A stretch of 26,789 nucleotides of DNA, taken from NCBI GenBank assembly GCA_027365835.1, contig DAHXLU010000005.1, forward strand, positions 1 to 26,789, given 5' to 3'. The translations under genes and the position numbers were made by a program. Positions 13,997 through 22,215 of the stretch are shown here, piece by piece. Source of the DNA: JAJZMA01 sp021850405. GTDB taxonomy: Bacteria > Chloroflexota > Dormibacteria > Aeolococcales > Aeolococcaceae. Within the stretch, counting starts at the first letter, position 1. Each line of letters begins with the position of its first letter. The notes beneath the pieces are model-generated. The model searched no databases. It was not told the origin of the DNA and saw only the letters and a list, made by a program, of their open reading frames with translations.

Positions 13997-14146
13997 GGTC
14001 TGGCCAGAATAGCCAGTTGTGTCCCGTACTGGCTTTCTTCGTAACCGGGAGGTGCACATTTCTGGAGATACAGGGGCCGGGGCTCATGGCCCAGGCCTGG
14101 ACAGAGGGATGCCTGGAGCAAGCACCCGGACCCGCGCCCATGAGTG

Positions 14147-14662
14147 TTACCTGGTCCAGGTGTCCAGGTGTTGTGGACGGCGATTCGCGTTCCGAGGGTT
14201 GCCCCTGTACCTCCGGGAGAGGTCGTACAGTCCCAGAAAAAGCAGCAGAAGTGAGACCAGGAGAAGGCGTCCGTATGTGGAGGAGACTGGCGGGGCACCA
14301 ATCCCAACCTTTGAGCCATTTAGGGCTATCTGGACGACATGGTTCCCGATAGCCTCTACATTTAGCCTGCTCCCTTTATGGAGTGGTGTGTGCAGAAGAC
14401 CCTCGGGGAGAGCAAATGGGGAGAGTGCCGGGTCTGAGGTTGTGACCTGCAGAGTTCTGCCAGAGGGACCTGTTGCAGAGATAGCCGCCACAGTAGTACT
14501 GATGGTTTTTACACACAGTGAGGTAACTGTTCCTGTTTGGGCAGTAGTACATGGGAGAACAGACGCTTGCTCATGGGCGAGGAATGGCACAATGGCAAAC
14601 AGCACAAGACCAAGGACGATGCAGGCCAGGTCTATCTGTGTGCGGGCCTTGAGCTTGTTCAC
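14147..14662 (-). CDS. small two-helix membrane protein coupled to the MMPL gene
   Basis: 171 residues; no family recognised. Helix 1 (about 11-30) is followed by an extracytoplasmic region of about 100 residues with two cysteines (PCTTAQTGTVTSLCV) and beta-rich stretches, then helix 2 (about 131-148) and a basic, cytoplasmic tail with RRYRGNPRNANRRP. It starts at GTG 14662, overlapping the MMPL stop as GTGA, with AAAGGAG immediately upstream. That tight coupling suggests it is made in step with the MMPL protein and may be an accessory or periplasmic-face subunit. This is inference from arrangement. The gene ends 150 bases before the SulP gene. Confidence 0.7.
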   Translation of the reverse strand: MNKLKARTQIDLACIVLGLVLFAIVPFLAHEQASVLPCTTAQTGTVTSLCVKTISTTVAAISATGPSGRTLQVTTSDPALSPFALPEGLLHTPLHKGSRLNVEAIGNHVVQIALNGSKVGIGAPPVSSTYGRLLLVSLLLLFLGLYDLSRRYRGNPRNANRRPQHLDTWTR

Positions 14663-16797
14663 TCTCCTTTGACTTGTCTCGTGCTGGCGCTGGTGGCGCC
14701 TCTTTCAGGTTCTGGCCTGCCGTGACCGGCTGCTCCTTTTATATCTCTGGCTGGGGCGTTTGGCCACCAGAACCATCGTCCAGCATCCATGACCAGCGCT
14801 GGCACAAGGATGGTTCTTACAACAAAGGTGTCCAGCAGCACTCCAATGGCAACCATCAGCCCAATCTCGATGATCTGGACTAGCGGCAAAGTTGCAAGCA
14901 CGGCGAATGTTGATGCAAGGACTACTCCCGCAGACGTTATAACACCTCCTGTGCTGACCAGCCCCGCGATTGTGCCGTCAACGATCCCATGGCGGGAACT
15001 CTCTTCGCGCACCCTTGCCATCAGGAAGACGTTGTAGTCCGTCCCCAGGGCAATCAGAAAGACAAAGGTATAGATCAGCAGCGACGGATCAGTACCTTTC
15101 AGCCCCATAACATAGTGGAAAACAAAGGCAGATATTCCGAATGTAGCTACATATGATGCGGCAACGGTCGCCGCCAGTATCGGTGGTGCCGCAACCGAGC
15201 GGAGCATGAGTGCCAGCAGGAGCATCACCACGAGCACAATTGAGGGAAGCACCACCCTGCTGTCATAGGCGTTGGCAGCATTCTGGTCGACTGTGATGGC
15301 TGCGGGTCCTCCCACCAGTGCATCAGCACCGGCAATGCGCGATAGCAGGGTGCGGCTTTTGCTGACCATGGCCGTTGCCGCCGGGCCCGCTGCCCCAGTG
15401 GTCGTGGCGAACGTTAGCAAGGTGGTCTTGCCCAGTTCCTGCTTAAGTTCGAGGGAGCCGACCCCCGATATGCTGGCAATGTCCTTCTCTATCCTGGGTA
15501 CAAGGTCCGGGTTCATGACGGCGACCAGCAGGGGAGAAGCCGTGCTCTGCGGAAACCCCTTTGCCAGGGCAATTGCACCGGCAATGGCAGGCTGGTAGGT
15601 TGTAAAGCTGTTGTCAATCCCAAGCGTTCCAATGCCCGGCGTCAGCAGGCCGAGAAAGCATACTGCCAGAAGAAGGCAGGTAGCTATCCAGATCTTCCTT
15701 GGGTGCCGACTGATGATGCGGGCGGAGTGCACGAGCAACAGGGGGTGGGAGCGGTGGTGCTCAAGGCTGTGCCTTGGGATCGTGGGCCAGAACAGCCAGC
15801 GCCCACAGAGGGAAAGTACGGCTGGCAGTAGCGTCACTTGTGCAGTGAGCGCCAGGGCGATGGCAATGGCGGCCGTGGGTCCGAGGCCACTTATGCTTTT
15901 GAGCGGAGAGAGCAGCAGGCACAAGAGCGCACAGATTACCGCTGCACCGGACAATGCGACAGTTGGAATCACCCTCTTCATTGCCGTTTCCAGTGCGACC
16001 CGATGGTCCTTTTCCTTGCGCAGTTCCTCCCGATAACGCGAGGTGAGCAGGAGTGCATAATCCGTCGCTGCCCCAAGCAGCAGGACATCCAGGATCCCAA
16101 TGGTTTCGCCACTTACAATCAGGTCCGCCTGGGCCAGGTGGTAGATGAGGCCTTCAGTTATCAGCAAGGCAGTTGACGCGGTCACGAGGGGAAATATCCA
16201 TAGCACCGGACTCCGGTAGGTTATTAGGAGCACGATGGCTACCACAATTACTGCTGCCAGAAGAACCGGACCGTCGATCCCGCCGAATACGGAGTACTCG
16301 GCTGCCGTGATTCCAGCATTTCCGGTTACGTAAAAGGCAAGGCCCGTATGGGGGCCGGGCAGTGCCCTCTCAATGGAAGTTACATACGAGCTTATGCGAT
16401 TTTCCGAGAGCGAGCGCGGTAGCTGGACGGGAAAGAATGCCATCGTATCCGTGCTGGAGACAGTAACTGGACCTGGTGCCGACGCTCCGAGGACAGGTAG
16501 CTTTGACACTCTTGTGCGTGCCTGTCTGATTACCGCCATTTGCGATTCTGACAGGGGAGTCTGGGCCACTGCCAGGACGATAGCGGCGTTGGTCTGGGTG
16601 GCTGGAAATCTGGCTGCAATCTCCTGCACGCGGGTTGACTGCGCGGATGCAGGCAGGTAGGCTGAATTCTGATTTTTTTCTACTGTCGGCAGGGAGACTG
16701 CAGCGCCAGTAAGCAGTGCTGCCGCTGCTGCCCAGACAGCAATGACTGCTATGGCAGCTGCCCGGTGGCGCGCTAGTGCGGGAAGAGAGAACTGCAT
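14659..16797 (-). CDS. MMPL/RND-family membrane transporter
   Basis: 712 residues, with twelve predicted helices in two halves (1-6 and 7-12), each preceded by a large extracytoplasmic loop (about 35-175 and 390-510). Each half carries the proton-relay Asp-Tyr pair of MmpL proteins: Asp246-Tyr247 in GAATDYALLL and Asp587-Tyr588 in ALGTDYNVFL. These proteins use the proton gradient to export lipids or hydrophobic compounds to the cell surface. The start is ATG 16797, 18 bases after the purB stop, with no clear Shine-Dalgarno, so it may be read from the purA-purB message. The C-terminal ~35 residues are polar and probably cytoplasmic. The substrate is unknown; the coupled small protein downstream is its most likely partner. 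Confidence 0.9.
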   Translation of the reverse strand: MQFSLPALARHRAAAIAVIAVWAAAAALLTGAAVSLPTVEKNQNSAYLPASAQSTRVQEIAARFPATQTNAAIVLAVAQTPLSESQMAVIRQARTRVSKLPVLGASAPGPVTVSSTDTMAFFPVQLPRSLSENRISSYVTSIERALPGPHTGLAFYVTGNAGITAAEYSVFGGIDGPVLLAAVIVVAIVLLITYRSPVLWIFPLVTASTALLITEGLIYHLAQADLIVSGETIGILDVLLLGAATDYALLLTSRYREELRKEKDHRVALETAMKRVIPTVALSGAAVICALLCLLLSPLKSISGLGPTAAIAIALALTAQVTLLPAVLSLCGRWLFWPTIPRHSLEHHRSHPLLLVHSARIISRHPRKIWIATCLLLAVCFLGLLTPGIGTLGIDNSFTTYQPAIAGAIALAKGFPQSTASPLLVAVMNPDLVPRIEKDIASISGVGSLELKQELGKTTLLTFATTTGAAGPAATAMVSKSRTLLSRIAGADALVGGPAAITVDQNAANAYDSRVVLPSIVLVVMLLLALMLRSVAAPPILAATVAASYVATFGISAFVFHYVMGLKGTDPSLLIYTFVFLIALGTDYNVFLMARVREESSRHGIVDGTIAGLVSTGGVITSAGVVLASTFAVLATLPLVQIIEIGLMVAIGVLLDTFVVRTILVPALVMDAGRWFWWPNAPARDIKGAAGHGRPEPERGATSASTRQVKGE

Positions 16798-16815
16798 CAG
16801 AATTTATTCCATGAA

Positions 16816-18159
16816 TTATTGCCTGGACCGGGAACTGTCCACCTTTCCCGTTTGCCTCGACCTCATCCTGGCAAGCTGGGAAAACATGGCTCCGAGCTTG
16901 TCACTGTCCTGGTCTGGTTTCATCAGCTCGAGAAGTTCGGTTCTCGTTGCAAGCGCTGGGTCGATCTGGGCGACAAGTGCGTCGAGGAACGAAACTTCGC
17001 CGTCGAGTGTTTCGTTCGCGGCAGCCTGCACCTGGCGATATGCATCGTTCCTCGTGAGGCCCCGAAGGATCAGGAAGTGCAGGATGCGCTCGCTGTAGAT
17101 CAGGCCCCTGGTTATCTCAAGGTTCTTGCGCATCCTGGCTGTGTCTACGTGCCACCCCTTTACAATCTGGTGCATTAGCTCAACGCTGTAGGAGAGCAGC
17201 TCACAGGTCTGCGGAAATGCAATCCTTTCTGCAGATGAATGGGAGATATCCCTTTCATGCCAGAGTGACACGTTTTCAAACCCTACCTGGACCTGGGAAC
17301 GGATAGAGCGGGCAAGCCCACAGATCCGCTCAGAGAGGATTGGGTTCTGCTTGTGAGGCATTGCGCTCGACCCTTTCTGGGTGGCTGAGAATGATTCGCG
17401 GATTTCTCCTGCCTCTGTCCTGGCCCGGTTGCGTATCTCAAGGGCGAATGTCTCCAGTGTGGTTGCCAGGGACGCCATGGCGTAGAGGCACTGCGCGTGC
17501 CGGTCACGCTGCAGGATCTGAGTGGAGGCGCATGATGGGGTCAAGTCCAGTCTGGAACAGACAAGCTGCTCAAGGCGGGGCTCGCCCTGGGCATAATTTC
17601 CCAGGGCACCAGATATTTTCCCCACAGATATTATCTGTCGTGCCTGCTGCAGCCGGGTGCGGTCACGGTCAAGCTGAAAACAGGCAACAGCAAGGCGGTG
17701 GCCAAATGTGGTGGGGCCAGCGTGAATACCGTGGGTCCTGCCGACGCAGAGTGTTGCACGGTGGTTAAGCGCCCTCTGGATAAGGGTGTCGATCAGGTCA
17801 TCCAGCTGCTGCTCGATATGGAGGAGAGAGTTGCGTATCTGGATCGACAGGGCAGTGTCCAGCACGTCGCTCGAGGTAAGTCCGAAGTGGATCCAGCGTC
17901 TTCCTTCGGGCCCACACATTTCACCGAGTGCATCTACAAACGCAGCCATCTCATGCTGGGTTCGTGCCTCCAGCCCTGCCAGTCGGCCTGGGTTTGGCAG
18001 CTGGGCATTGCCGCGGATCAGCTCTGCTTCGTTTTTCGGTATCACGCCCAGTTCTGCCCAGCCCTCGACAACCAGCAGTTCGATCTCCATCCAGAGACGG
18101 TGTGTGGCATCAGAGGACCAGATGGAGGCGATTGCCGGGGATGAATACCGGGCGATCAC
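16816..18159 (-). CDS. purB: adenylosuccinate lyase
   Basis: 447 residues. Catalyses adenylosuccinate to AMP plus fumarate, and the SAICAR to AICAR step of inosinate synthesis. The lyase signature GSSAMPHKQNP is at about 263-273, with the catalytic serine in the flexible loop. TSSDVLDTA (95-103) and GRTHGIHAGPTTFG (140-153) with the catalytic-base region histidines are also present. Arg/Glu-rich ARTEAGEIRESF precedes the signature. I start it at GTG 18159, which overlaps the purA stop as GTGA and gives MIARYSSPAIASIW, the usual N-terminus of the family. A longer frame to 18240 would run 80 bases into purA and is not supported. Tight coupling with purA places the two AMP-forming enzymes in one operon. 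Confidence 0.95.
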   Translation of the reverse strand: MIARYSSPAIASIWSSDATHRLWMEIELLVVEGWAELGVIPKNEAELIRGNAQLPNPGRLAGLEARTQHEMAAFVDALGEMCGPEGRRWIHFGLTSSDVLDTALSIQIRNSLLHIEQQLDDLIDTLIQRALNHRATLCVGRTHGIHAGPTTFGHRLAVACFQLDRDRTRLQQARQIISVGKISGALGNYAQGEPRLEQLVCSRLDLTPSCASTQILQRDRHAQCLYAMASLATTLETFALEIRNRARTEAGEIRESFSATQKGSSAMPHKQNPILSERICGLARSIRSQVQVGFENVSLWHERDISHSSAERIAFPQTCELLSYSVELMHQIVKGWHVDTARMRKNLEITRGLIYSERILHFLILRGLTRNDAYRQVQAAANETLDGEVSFLDALVAQIDPALATRTELLELMKPDQDSDKLGAMFSQLARMRSRQTGKVDSSRSRQ

Positions 18160-19430
18160 TGGTGAAACTCGAACGTGCTTTCCCGGTCTGGGCCGACTGA
18201 CACGAGAGAGATCGGCAGCCCTACCAGGGCTTCTATCCATTCCAGGTAGGCATTGGCTGCCATCGGCAGGTCATGTTTGCCCCTTGCTTTTTCAATCCCA
18301 CCTTCCCAACCGGGGAGGGTCTCATACTGGGGCGTTGCGTTTGCAAGCTGGGAAGACTCGGGATTGGCGGTAAGAGTTACGTTGCCATCTACCTTATAGC
18401 CCGTACAGAGCATGAGTTCAGGGAGTCCTGACAGTACGTCCAGTTTTGTGACCACAAGCTCACTGACCCCAGAGAGTTTTATTGCCCTTTTGAGGAGCGG
18501 GATATCCAGCCAGCCGCATCTTCGCGCCCTGCCCGTTACAGTTCCGAATTCATGTCCCCGCTCCGAGAGGTGGCGACCGATCTCCCCATCCTGTTCGGTT
18601 GGCAGGGGCCCTCCTCCTACACGAGTGACATATGCCTTGGTTACGCCGATCACCCGGGTTACGCTCATCGGGCCCAGGCCGGCCCCTGCCAGCAGCCCCC
18701 CGGCCACGGTCGAGGAGGATGTCACAAAGGGATAGCTCCCATGGTCAATGTCCAGGAGGGTCCCCTGGGCCCCCTCCAGAAGGAGTTGCCTGTCCGCCTC
18801 AAGGTAATCGTGGAGCAGGGTGGTGGTGTCACATATCAACGGACCTAGCTGCTCAGCGTAGCTACATAACTCCTCAAATACCTCTCCCACAGCCAGTGGT
18901 GGGGAATTGTAGTAGGTAGTTAGCTGCTGGTTGTGAAGGTCACCCATCTCTTCCAGGCGCTCACGGAGGAGGGGCTGGTTGAGCAGTTCCCCTGCGCGAA
19001 TGCCGACCCGGGCTGCCTTGTCCGCGTAGGCCGGCCCGATTCCCTGTCTGGTGGTGCCAATGGCGCTGCCGGCCCGTTCCTCACGGGCGGTGTCCAGCGC
19101 ACGATGCCAGGGAGTGATCACGTGGGCATCCTGGGAAAGGCGCAGGTGACCGGTCTCAATGCTGGCAGCAGTCAGCCCGTCCAGCTCGGCAACCAGCACA
19201 GAAGGGTCAAAGACAATGCCATTGCCCATGACACAGATCGAGCGGGTGGAGAGGATCCCGCTTGGGATCAGTCGGAGCTTTAGGGTATGGTTGGCAGCGA
19301 CGACGGTGTGGCCAGCGTTATTGCCGCCCTGGCACCGCACGACAGCATCAGCACGCGCTGCCAGTATGTCGGTGACCTTCCCCTTGCCCTCGTCTCCCCA
19401 CTGGGTCCCTACCACTATCGTTATTGGCAT
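18156..19430 (-). CDS. purA: adenylosuccinate synthetase
   Basis: 424 residues, full length. Joins IMP and aspartate using GTP to give adenylosuccinate, the first committed step to AMP. Motifs: GTQWGDEGKGKVTD with catalytic Asp13 (8-21), NNAGHT with His40, TTRQGIGPAYADK (the IMP-binding signature), VTRVGGGPLPTE and TGRARRCGWLD. Asp13 is present, so this is an ordinary PurA rather than the phage PurZ variant, in which that residue is altered. AAGGAGA lies five bases before ATG 19430. It shares a 139-base divergent control region with the IMPDH/GMP-reductase-like gene. It leads an operon with purB and probably the MMPL gene. Confidence 0.96.
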   Translation of the reverse strand: MPITIVVGTQWGDEGKGKVTDILAARADAVVRCQGGNNAGHTVVAANHTLKLRLIPSGILSTRSICVMGNGIVFDPSVLVAELDGLTAASIETGHLRLSQDAHVITPWHRALDTAREERAGSAIGTTRQGIGPAYADKAARVGIRAGELLNQPLLRERLEEMGDLHNQQLTTYYNSPPLAVGEVFEELCSYAEQLGPLICDTTTLLHDYLEADRQLLLEGAQGTLLDIDHGSYPFVTSSSTVAGGLLAGAGLGPMSVTRVIGVTKAYVTRVGGGPLPTEQDGEIGRHLSERGHEFGTVTGRARRCGWLDIPLLKRAIKLSGVSELVVTKLDVLSGLPELMLCTGYKVDGNVTLTANPESSQLANATPQYETLPGWEGGIEKARGKHDLPMAANAYLEWIEALVGLPISLVSVGPDRESTFEFHQ

Positions 19431-19511
19431 TTTTCTCCTTCAGGTCAGGCACAATCTACTGGAGTGAGTCGCGGAGCGCTCAGCCGGCTGCCACTTGTAA
19501 TGGGTCGAAAG

Positions 19512-19526
19512 AGGGCCCGCGGCCCT
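19512..19526. other. hairpin in the divergent purA / GMP-reductase-like control region
   Basis: AGGGCC and GGCCCT pair across a three-base loop, 43 bases before the plus-strand ATG and 82 bases before purA. It could be an operator dyad serving both genes or a leader hairpin. I found no convincing -35/-10 pair on either strand and nothing resembling a purine riboswitch core. Confidence 0.3.
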
Positions 19527-19569
19527 TTGCGGCATGGTATGAGGTCCAGGCGTTAGAGTCACATACCGT

Positions 19570-20589
19570 ATGATGACAGCAGTGTCCACAGCCCCGATCG
19601 ATGGCCAGAGGTTTAGCGCCTTTCCACAGGTGTTTGATTTCGACGATATCAGCATAGTTCCGCGCCAGCAGTCTACTCTCCTTCATAGGTCTGATGCGAA
19701 TGCCTCGGTTCGGGTGGGAGGCATGGAGCTAAGGGTTCCGCTGGTGGCTTCTCCCATGCCGGATGTATGTGGAAGCGAGATGTGTGCCAGCCTTGCGGTA
19801 GAGGGAGCTCTTGGACTGTTGCACCGCTTCTTGCCTATCGAAAGACAGATTGAGGATTATCGGGCAGCTGGTGCGACCGGAGCAGCAGTCGGCGTGACTG
19901 GAGACTTTCAGGAACGGTTTGTGCGCCTGCTGGAGGCTGGGTGCAGGATCTTCTGCCTGGATACAGCCAATGGAGCCCATGTGCAGGTTGCGGTGGCCCT
20001 GAAATGGATGCGGGAGCAGGCCAGCGACCTGTTTCTTATTGCGGGTAACGTGGCATCTGCAGAGGCGTTCTCCTGGCTGGAAGAGCACGGCGCCGATGCC
20101 ATACGGGTTGGGATAGCAGGAGGGGCGGTCTGTGAGACAAGGACCGAGACTGGAGTCTTTGTTCCAACGCCATACGCAGTTTATGAATGTGCTGCAGTAA
20201 GGAAGCGGGCACTCATCATTGGTGATAGTGGCGTCCGTACGCCAGCTGACATGTGCAAGTTGCTGGCGCTGGGGGCCGACCTGGTTATGGTGGGTTCTGC
20301 CTTTGCCGGGACCAGGGAATCTCCGGGGCGTGTGCTGATGGTGGAGGGGAAGAAGTACAAGATCCTGCGCGGAGCTGCCTCCTTCTCCGTTCAGCAGGAG
20401 GCCCGCAGCAGTCGGCCGGATTACGTCGAGGGATCCGAGACGCTGGTTCCATACAAGGGAGCTGTCAGGGATGTTGTGCAGCGGTTCCATGCTGGACTCC
20501 TGAGCTCCATGAGTTATCTCGATTCCCGGGACCTTGAGCAGTATCGTCAAAATGCAAGGTTTGTCCGGCTGGCCTGCCAGCATTCCTGA
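19570..20589 (+). CDS. IMPDH/GMP reductase family enzyme without CBS domains, probably GMP reductase
   Basis: 339 residues, a single TIM-barrel with no CBS pair; canonical IMPDH is about 480-500. Catalytic Cys188 sits in GIAGGAVCETRTETG (181-195), where both enzymes normally have G-x-G-P-G-S. DTANGAH (131-137) resembles the GMP reductase form (DVANGY) more than the IMPDH form (DTAHGHS). The IMPDH flap motif with RYFQ is absent; RGAASFSVQQ stands there, close to the GMP reductase RGM/GMSS region. VPYKGAVRDVV and AGLLSSMSY form the usual end. GMP reductase turns GMP into IMP with NADPH, which would feed the adjacent purA and purB. IMPDH-like activity cannot be excluded. Two ATGs (19570, 19573) are possible; no Shine-Dalgarno, perhaps leaderless. 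Confidence 0.78.
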   Translation: MMTAVSTAPIDGQRFSAFPQVFDFDDISIVPRQQSTLLHRSDANASVRVGGMELRVPLVASPMPDVCGSEMCASLAVEGALGLLHRFLPIERQIEDYRAAGATGAAVGVTGDFQERFVRLLEAGCRIFCLDTANGAHVQVAVALKWMREQASDLFLIAGNVASAEAFSWLEEHGADAIRVGIAGGAVCETRTETGVFVPTPYAVYECAAVRKRALIIGDSGVRTPADMCKLLALGADLVMVGSAFAGTRESPGRVLMVEGKKYKILRGAASFSVQQEARSSRPDYVEGSETLVPYKGAVRDVVQRFHAGLLSSMSYLDSRDLEQYRQNARFVRLACQHS

Positions 20590-20914
20590 TCAGGCTGCCC
20601 TCAGGCTGCCTGTGAAAGGCTGTTGGTCCTCTCTGTAGCAAGTTCATAAACGGTTTTTAGCATCGGGCTTGAGAGGGGTGGGCTATGGATTTATGACATA
20701 TGACATCTAGGGGCCTTCTGGATCCACCGGCGTTCCAGCGGAAGCCAGCTGGTCGCCCCGGGAGCGTCTTCATGGATGTTTCTGGAGAGAACAAGCTACT
20801 TTCCAAGCCTTCTCAGTCTGGGGTCGGATAACCTGCAGCGCGAGAGCGTGCCCAAAAATGACCGCCCCAGGACCGACCATCTTCCGCAGCCTGCTCCAGC
20901 CGTTGGTTCAGCAT
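20590..20914. other. 325-base gap, no gene seen
   Basis: This lies between the ends of two convergent genes. It begins with a short imperfect duplication (CAGGCTGCC at 20590-20600 and again about 11 bases on) and has no hairpin followed by a T-run. A plus-strand frame near 20776 runs antisense into the next gene and shows no family features. Nothing else is supported. Confidence 0.5.
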
Positions 20915-21814
20915 CTATCTGTTCAGTCGCAACAGAGTTCTGGAGGCTTCGGGCGCACCTTCCATATCACCGAACTGGCGTACTGCGGTCCCCACGCATA
21001 GCATCACTACCAGTCGTCCGGGATGCCCCGGGTTTTGAACCCCAGAGAGATCATGGAAAGTTGTTGTTGTAGCCACCTCGACGCACCCATCCCCGCGGAG
21101 GGTTGCTACCTCCCGCTCGAGGTCCTCCAGTGCCAGTTTCCGGGCCATTGTGACTCCCTCGCTCACCTGGGCAACTTCTTCATTGTGAAGTGCGCGTTCG
21201 GTGCGTTCGGTCATGCAGCCAGGGTTGATTTCCACCGCTCCGATACCAACAACCAGTCCCACTGGCACGCAGCCTGCACTGATCGCTTTGGCGAAGGAGA
21301 TGCCGGACAGGTTCGATGTAAACGGTACTGGTGGCAGGGCATTACCCGAACGGGCCACGGCAGTGACAGCAATGGTCACTGCGACATGGTTGGCAGTTCC
21401 ATCCACATGTTCCAGCGTGAGTGATCCGAGGACACCGTGCGCTCCAAGAGCGGCTGCCTGATCCATGACCCGTGGCAGCGCTGCCTTCACAGCACTGCTG
21501 ACGCCGCTTTCATATACGGTGTGTTCCCAGTTGTATCCCGGTTCATGTCTGCGAAGGGATACACCTGTTAACTGCAAGGCCTTTTTGTGTGGGCACCGGA
21601 AGACCTTACGGTAGCGAGCTCTGCGCTTTGTCCCAGTTTTGTGGGAGGCGTGGTATCCCCATTGGGCGGCGATCCTCATCACAGAGCTTCCACTGACCAC
21701 GCCCAGCGGGACGAATCCGGAAGCCAGGACCGCCGCAAGTTCCCCGGTCGAGTGTGACGATGTCCATTGAGGGTGCGTAACGGCTTGCCTGTAGGCTTTT
21801 TTTCTTACAGTCAT
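20915..21814 (-). CDS. tandem YbjQ-like (heavy-metal-binding domain) protein
   Basis: 299 residues. Two copies of one domain follow each other. Copy 1 starts near QWTSSHSTGELAAVLAS and continues GFVPLGVVSGSSVM, then AAALGAHGVLG at about 120-130. Copy 2 starts near FTSNLSGISFAKAIS, then GCVPVGLVVGIG, and ends FHDLSGVQNPG with a final strand about 275-285. The G-x-x-P-x-G-x-V-x-G element and the ALGA-x-x-V-x-G element are the hallmarks of the YbjQ family, which forms homopentamers in solved members and has no settled role. The heavy-metal label is inherited from Pfam and should not be read as a shown function. The start is ATG 21814 without a clear Shine-Dalgarno. A 57-codon gene lies 58 bases upstream on the same strand. 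Confidence 0.72.
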   Translation of the reverse strand: MTVRKKAYRQAVTHPQWTSSHSTGELAAVLASGFVPLGVVSGSSVMRIAAQWGYHASHKTGTKRRARYRKVFRCPHKKALQLTGVSLRRHEPGYNWEHTVYESGVSSAVKAALPRVMDQAAALGAHGVLGSLTLEHVDGTANHVAVTIAVTAVARSGNALPPVPFTSNLSGISFAKAISAGCVPVGLVVGIGAVEINPGCMTERTERALHNEEVAQVSEGVTMARKLALEDLEREVATLRGDGCVEVATTTTFHDLSGVQNPGHPGRLVVMLCVGTAVRQFGDMEGAPEASRTLLRLNR

Positions 21815-21872
21815 CCAGACGCGTCAGGAGGGCCGATCAACAGCCCAGAATGAAATGGACGGGGACCGCCCT

Positions 21873-22046
21873 TCAGTGACTGGCTGCAGGCACACCAGTG
21901 GATTGTGAGACGGGGGCAACAACAGTGCCTGTCACCTCGACCATGTCAGTGATGTCGGCGAGTATCTCGTCTATCGCCTCCCGGTGGCTCTGCTGGTCCA
22001 GTTCGTCTGGGAGGCCAAAGGTATTGCGAATGTCTGAAGTCTTCAT
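21873..22046 (-). CDS. 57-residue hypothetical protein upstream of the YbjQ-like gene
   Basis: An ATG at 22046 opens a 58-codon frame ending TGA 21873-21875. The product is acidic and helical in its first 37 residues (MKTSDIRNTFGLPDELDQ, then REAIDEILADITDMVE) and ends in a low-complexity Val/Thr/Pro/Ser/Ala tail. I recognise no family. Supporting the gene: the amphipathic helix pattern, the same strand and 58-base distance to the YbjQ-like gene, and lack of any competing frame. Against it: no clear Shine-Dalgarno or promoter. It could be a small partner protein of the YbjQ-like protein. Confidence 0.45.
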   Translation of the reverse strand: MKTSDIRNTFGLPDELDQQSHREAIDEILADITDMVEVTGTVVAPVSQSTGVPAASH

Positions 22047-22215
22047 AATTTGCCAAGGTTAGCAGATCCGCTGGTGGTTTGTGTGCTCCCAGAACGCGGT
22101 GAATACAGTTTCATGAGCCAGGTGCTGAGATGGCAGGGCTGGTATTTCGTGAGCCCGTAACGGTGGTTGGGCAGCACCCATCATGGAAACCCATACCCAG
22201 CCTGTCGCCACTGCT

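Noticed and set aside
18160..18240. Longer purB start at 18240
   Set aside because: It would overlap purA by more than 80 bases; the GTG at 18159 overlaps the stop by GTGA and gives the expected N-terminus.
18156..19430. Possibility that the PurA homologue is PurZ (2-aminoadenine pathway)
   Set aside because: The catalytic aspartate of GDEGKGK and the aspartate/IMP signatures of ordinary PurA are all present, and the neighbour is purB.
20776..21072. 98-codon plus-strand frame
   Set aside because: Its second half is antisense to the YbjQ-like gene, and the first half shows no features.
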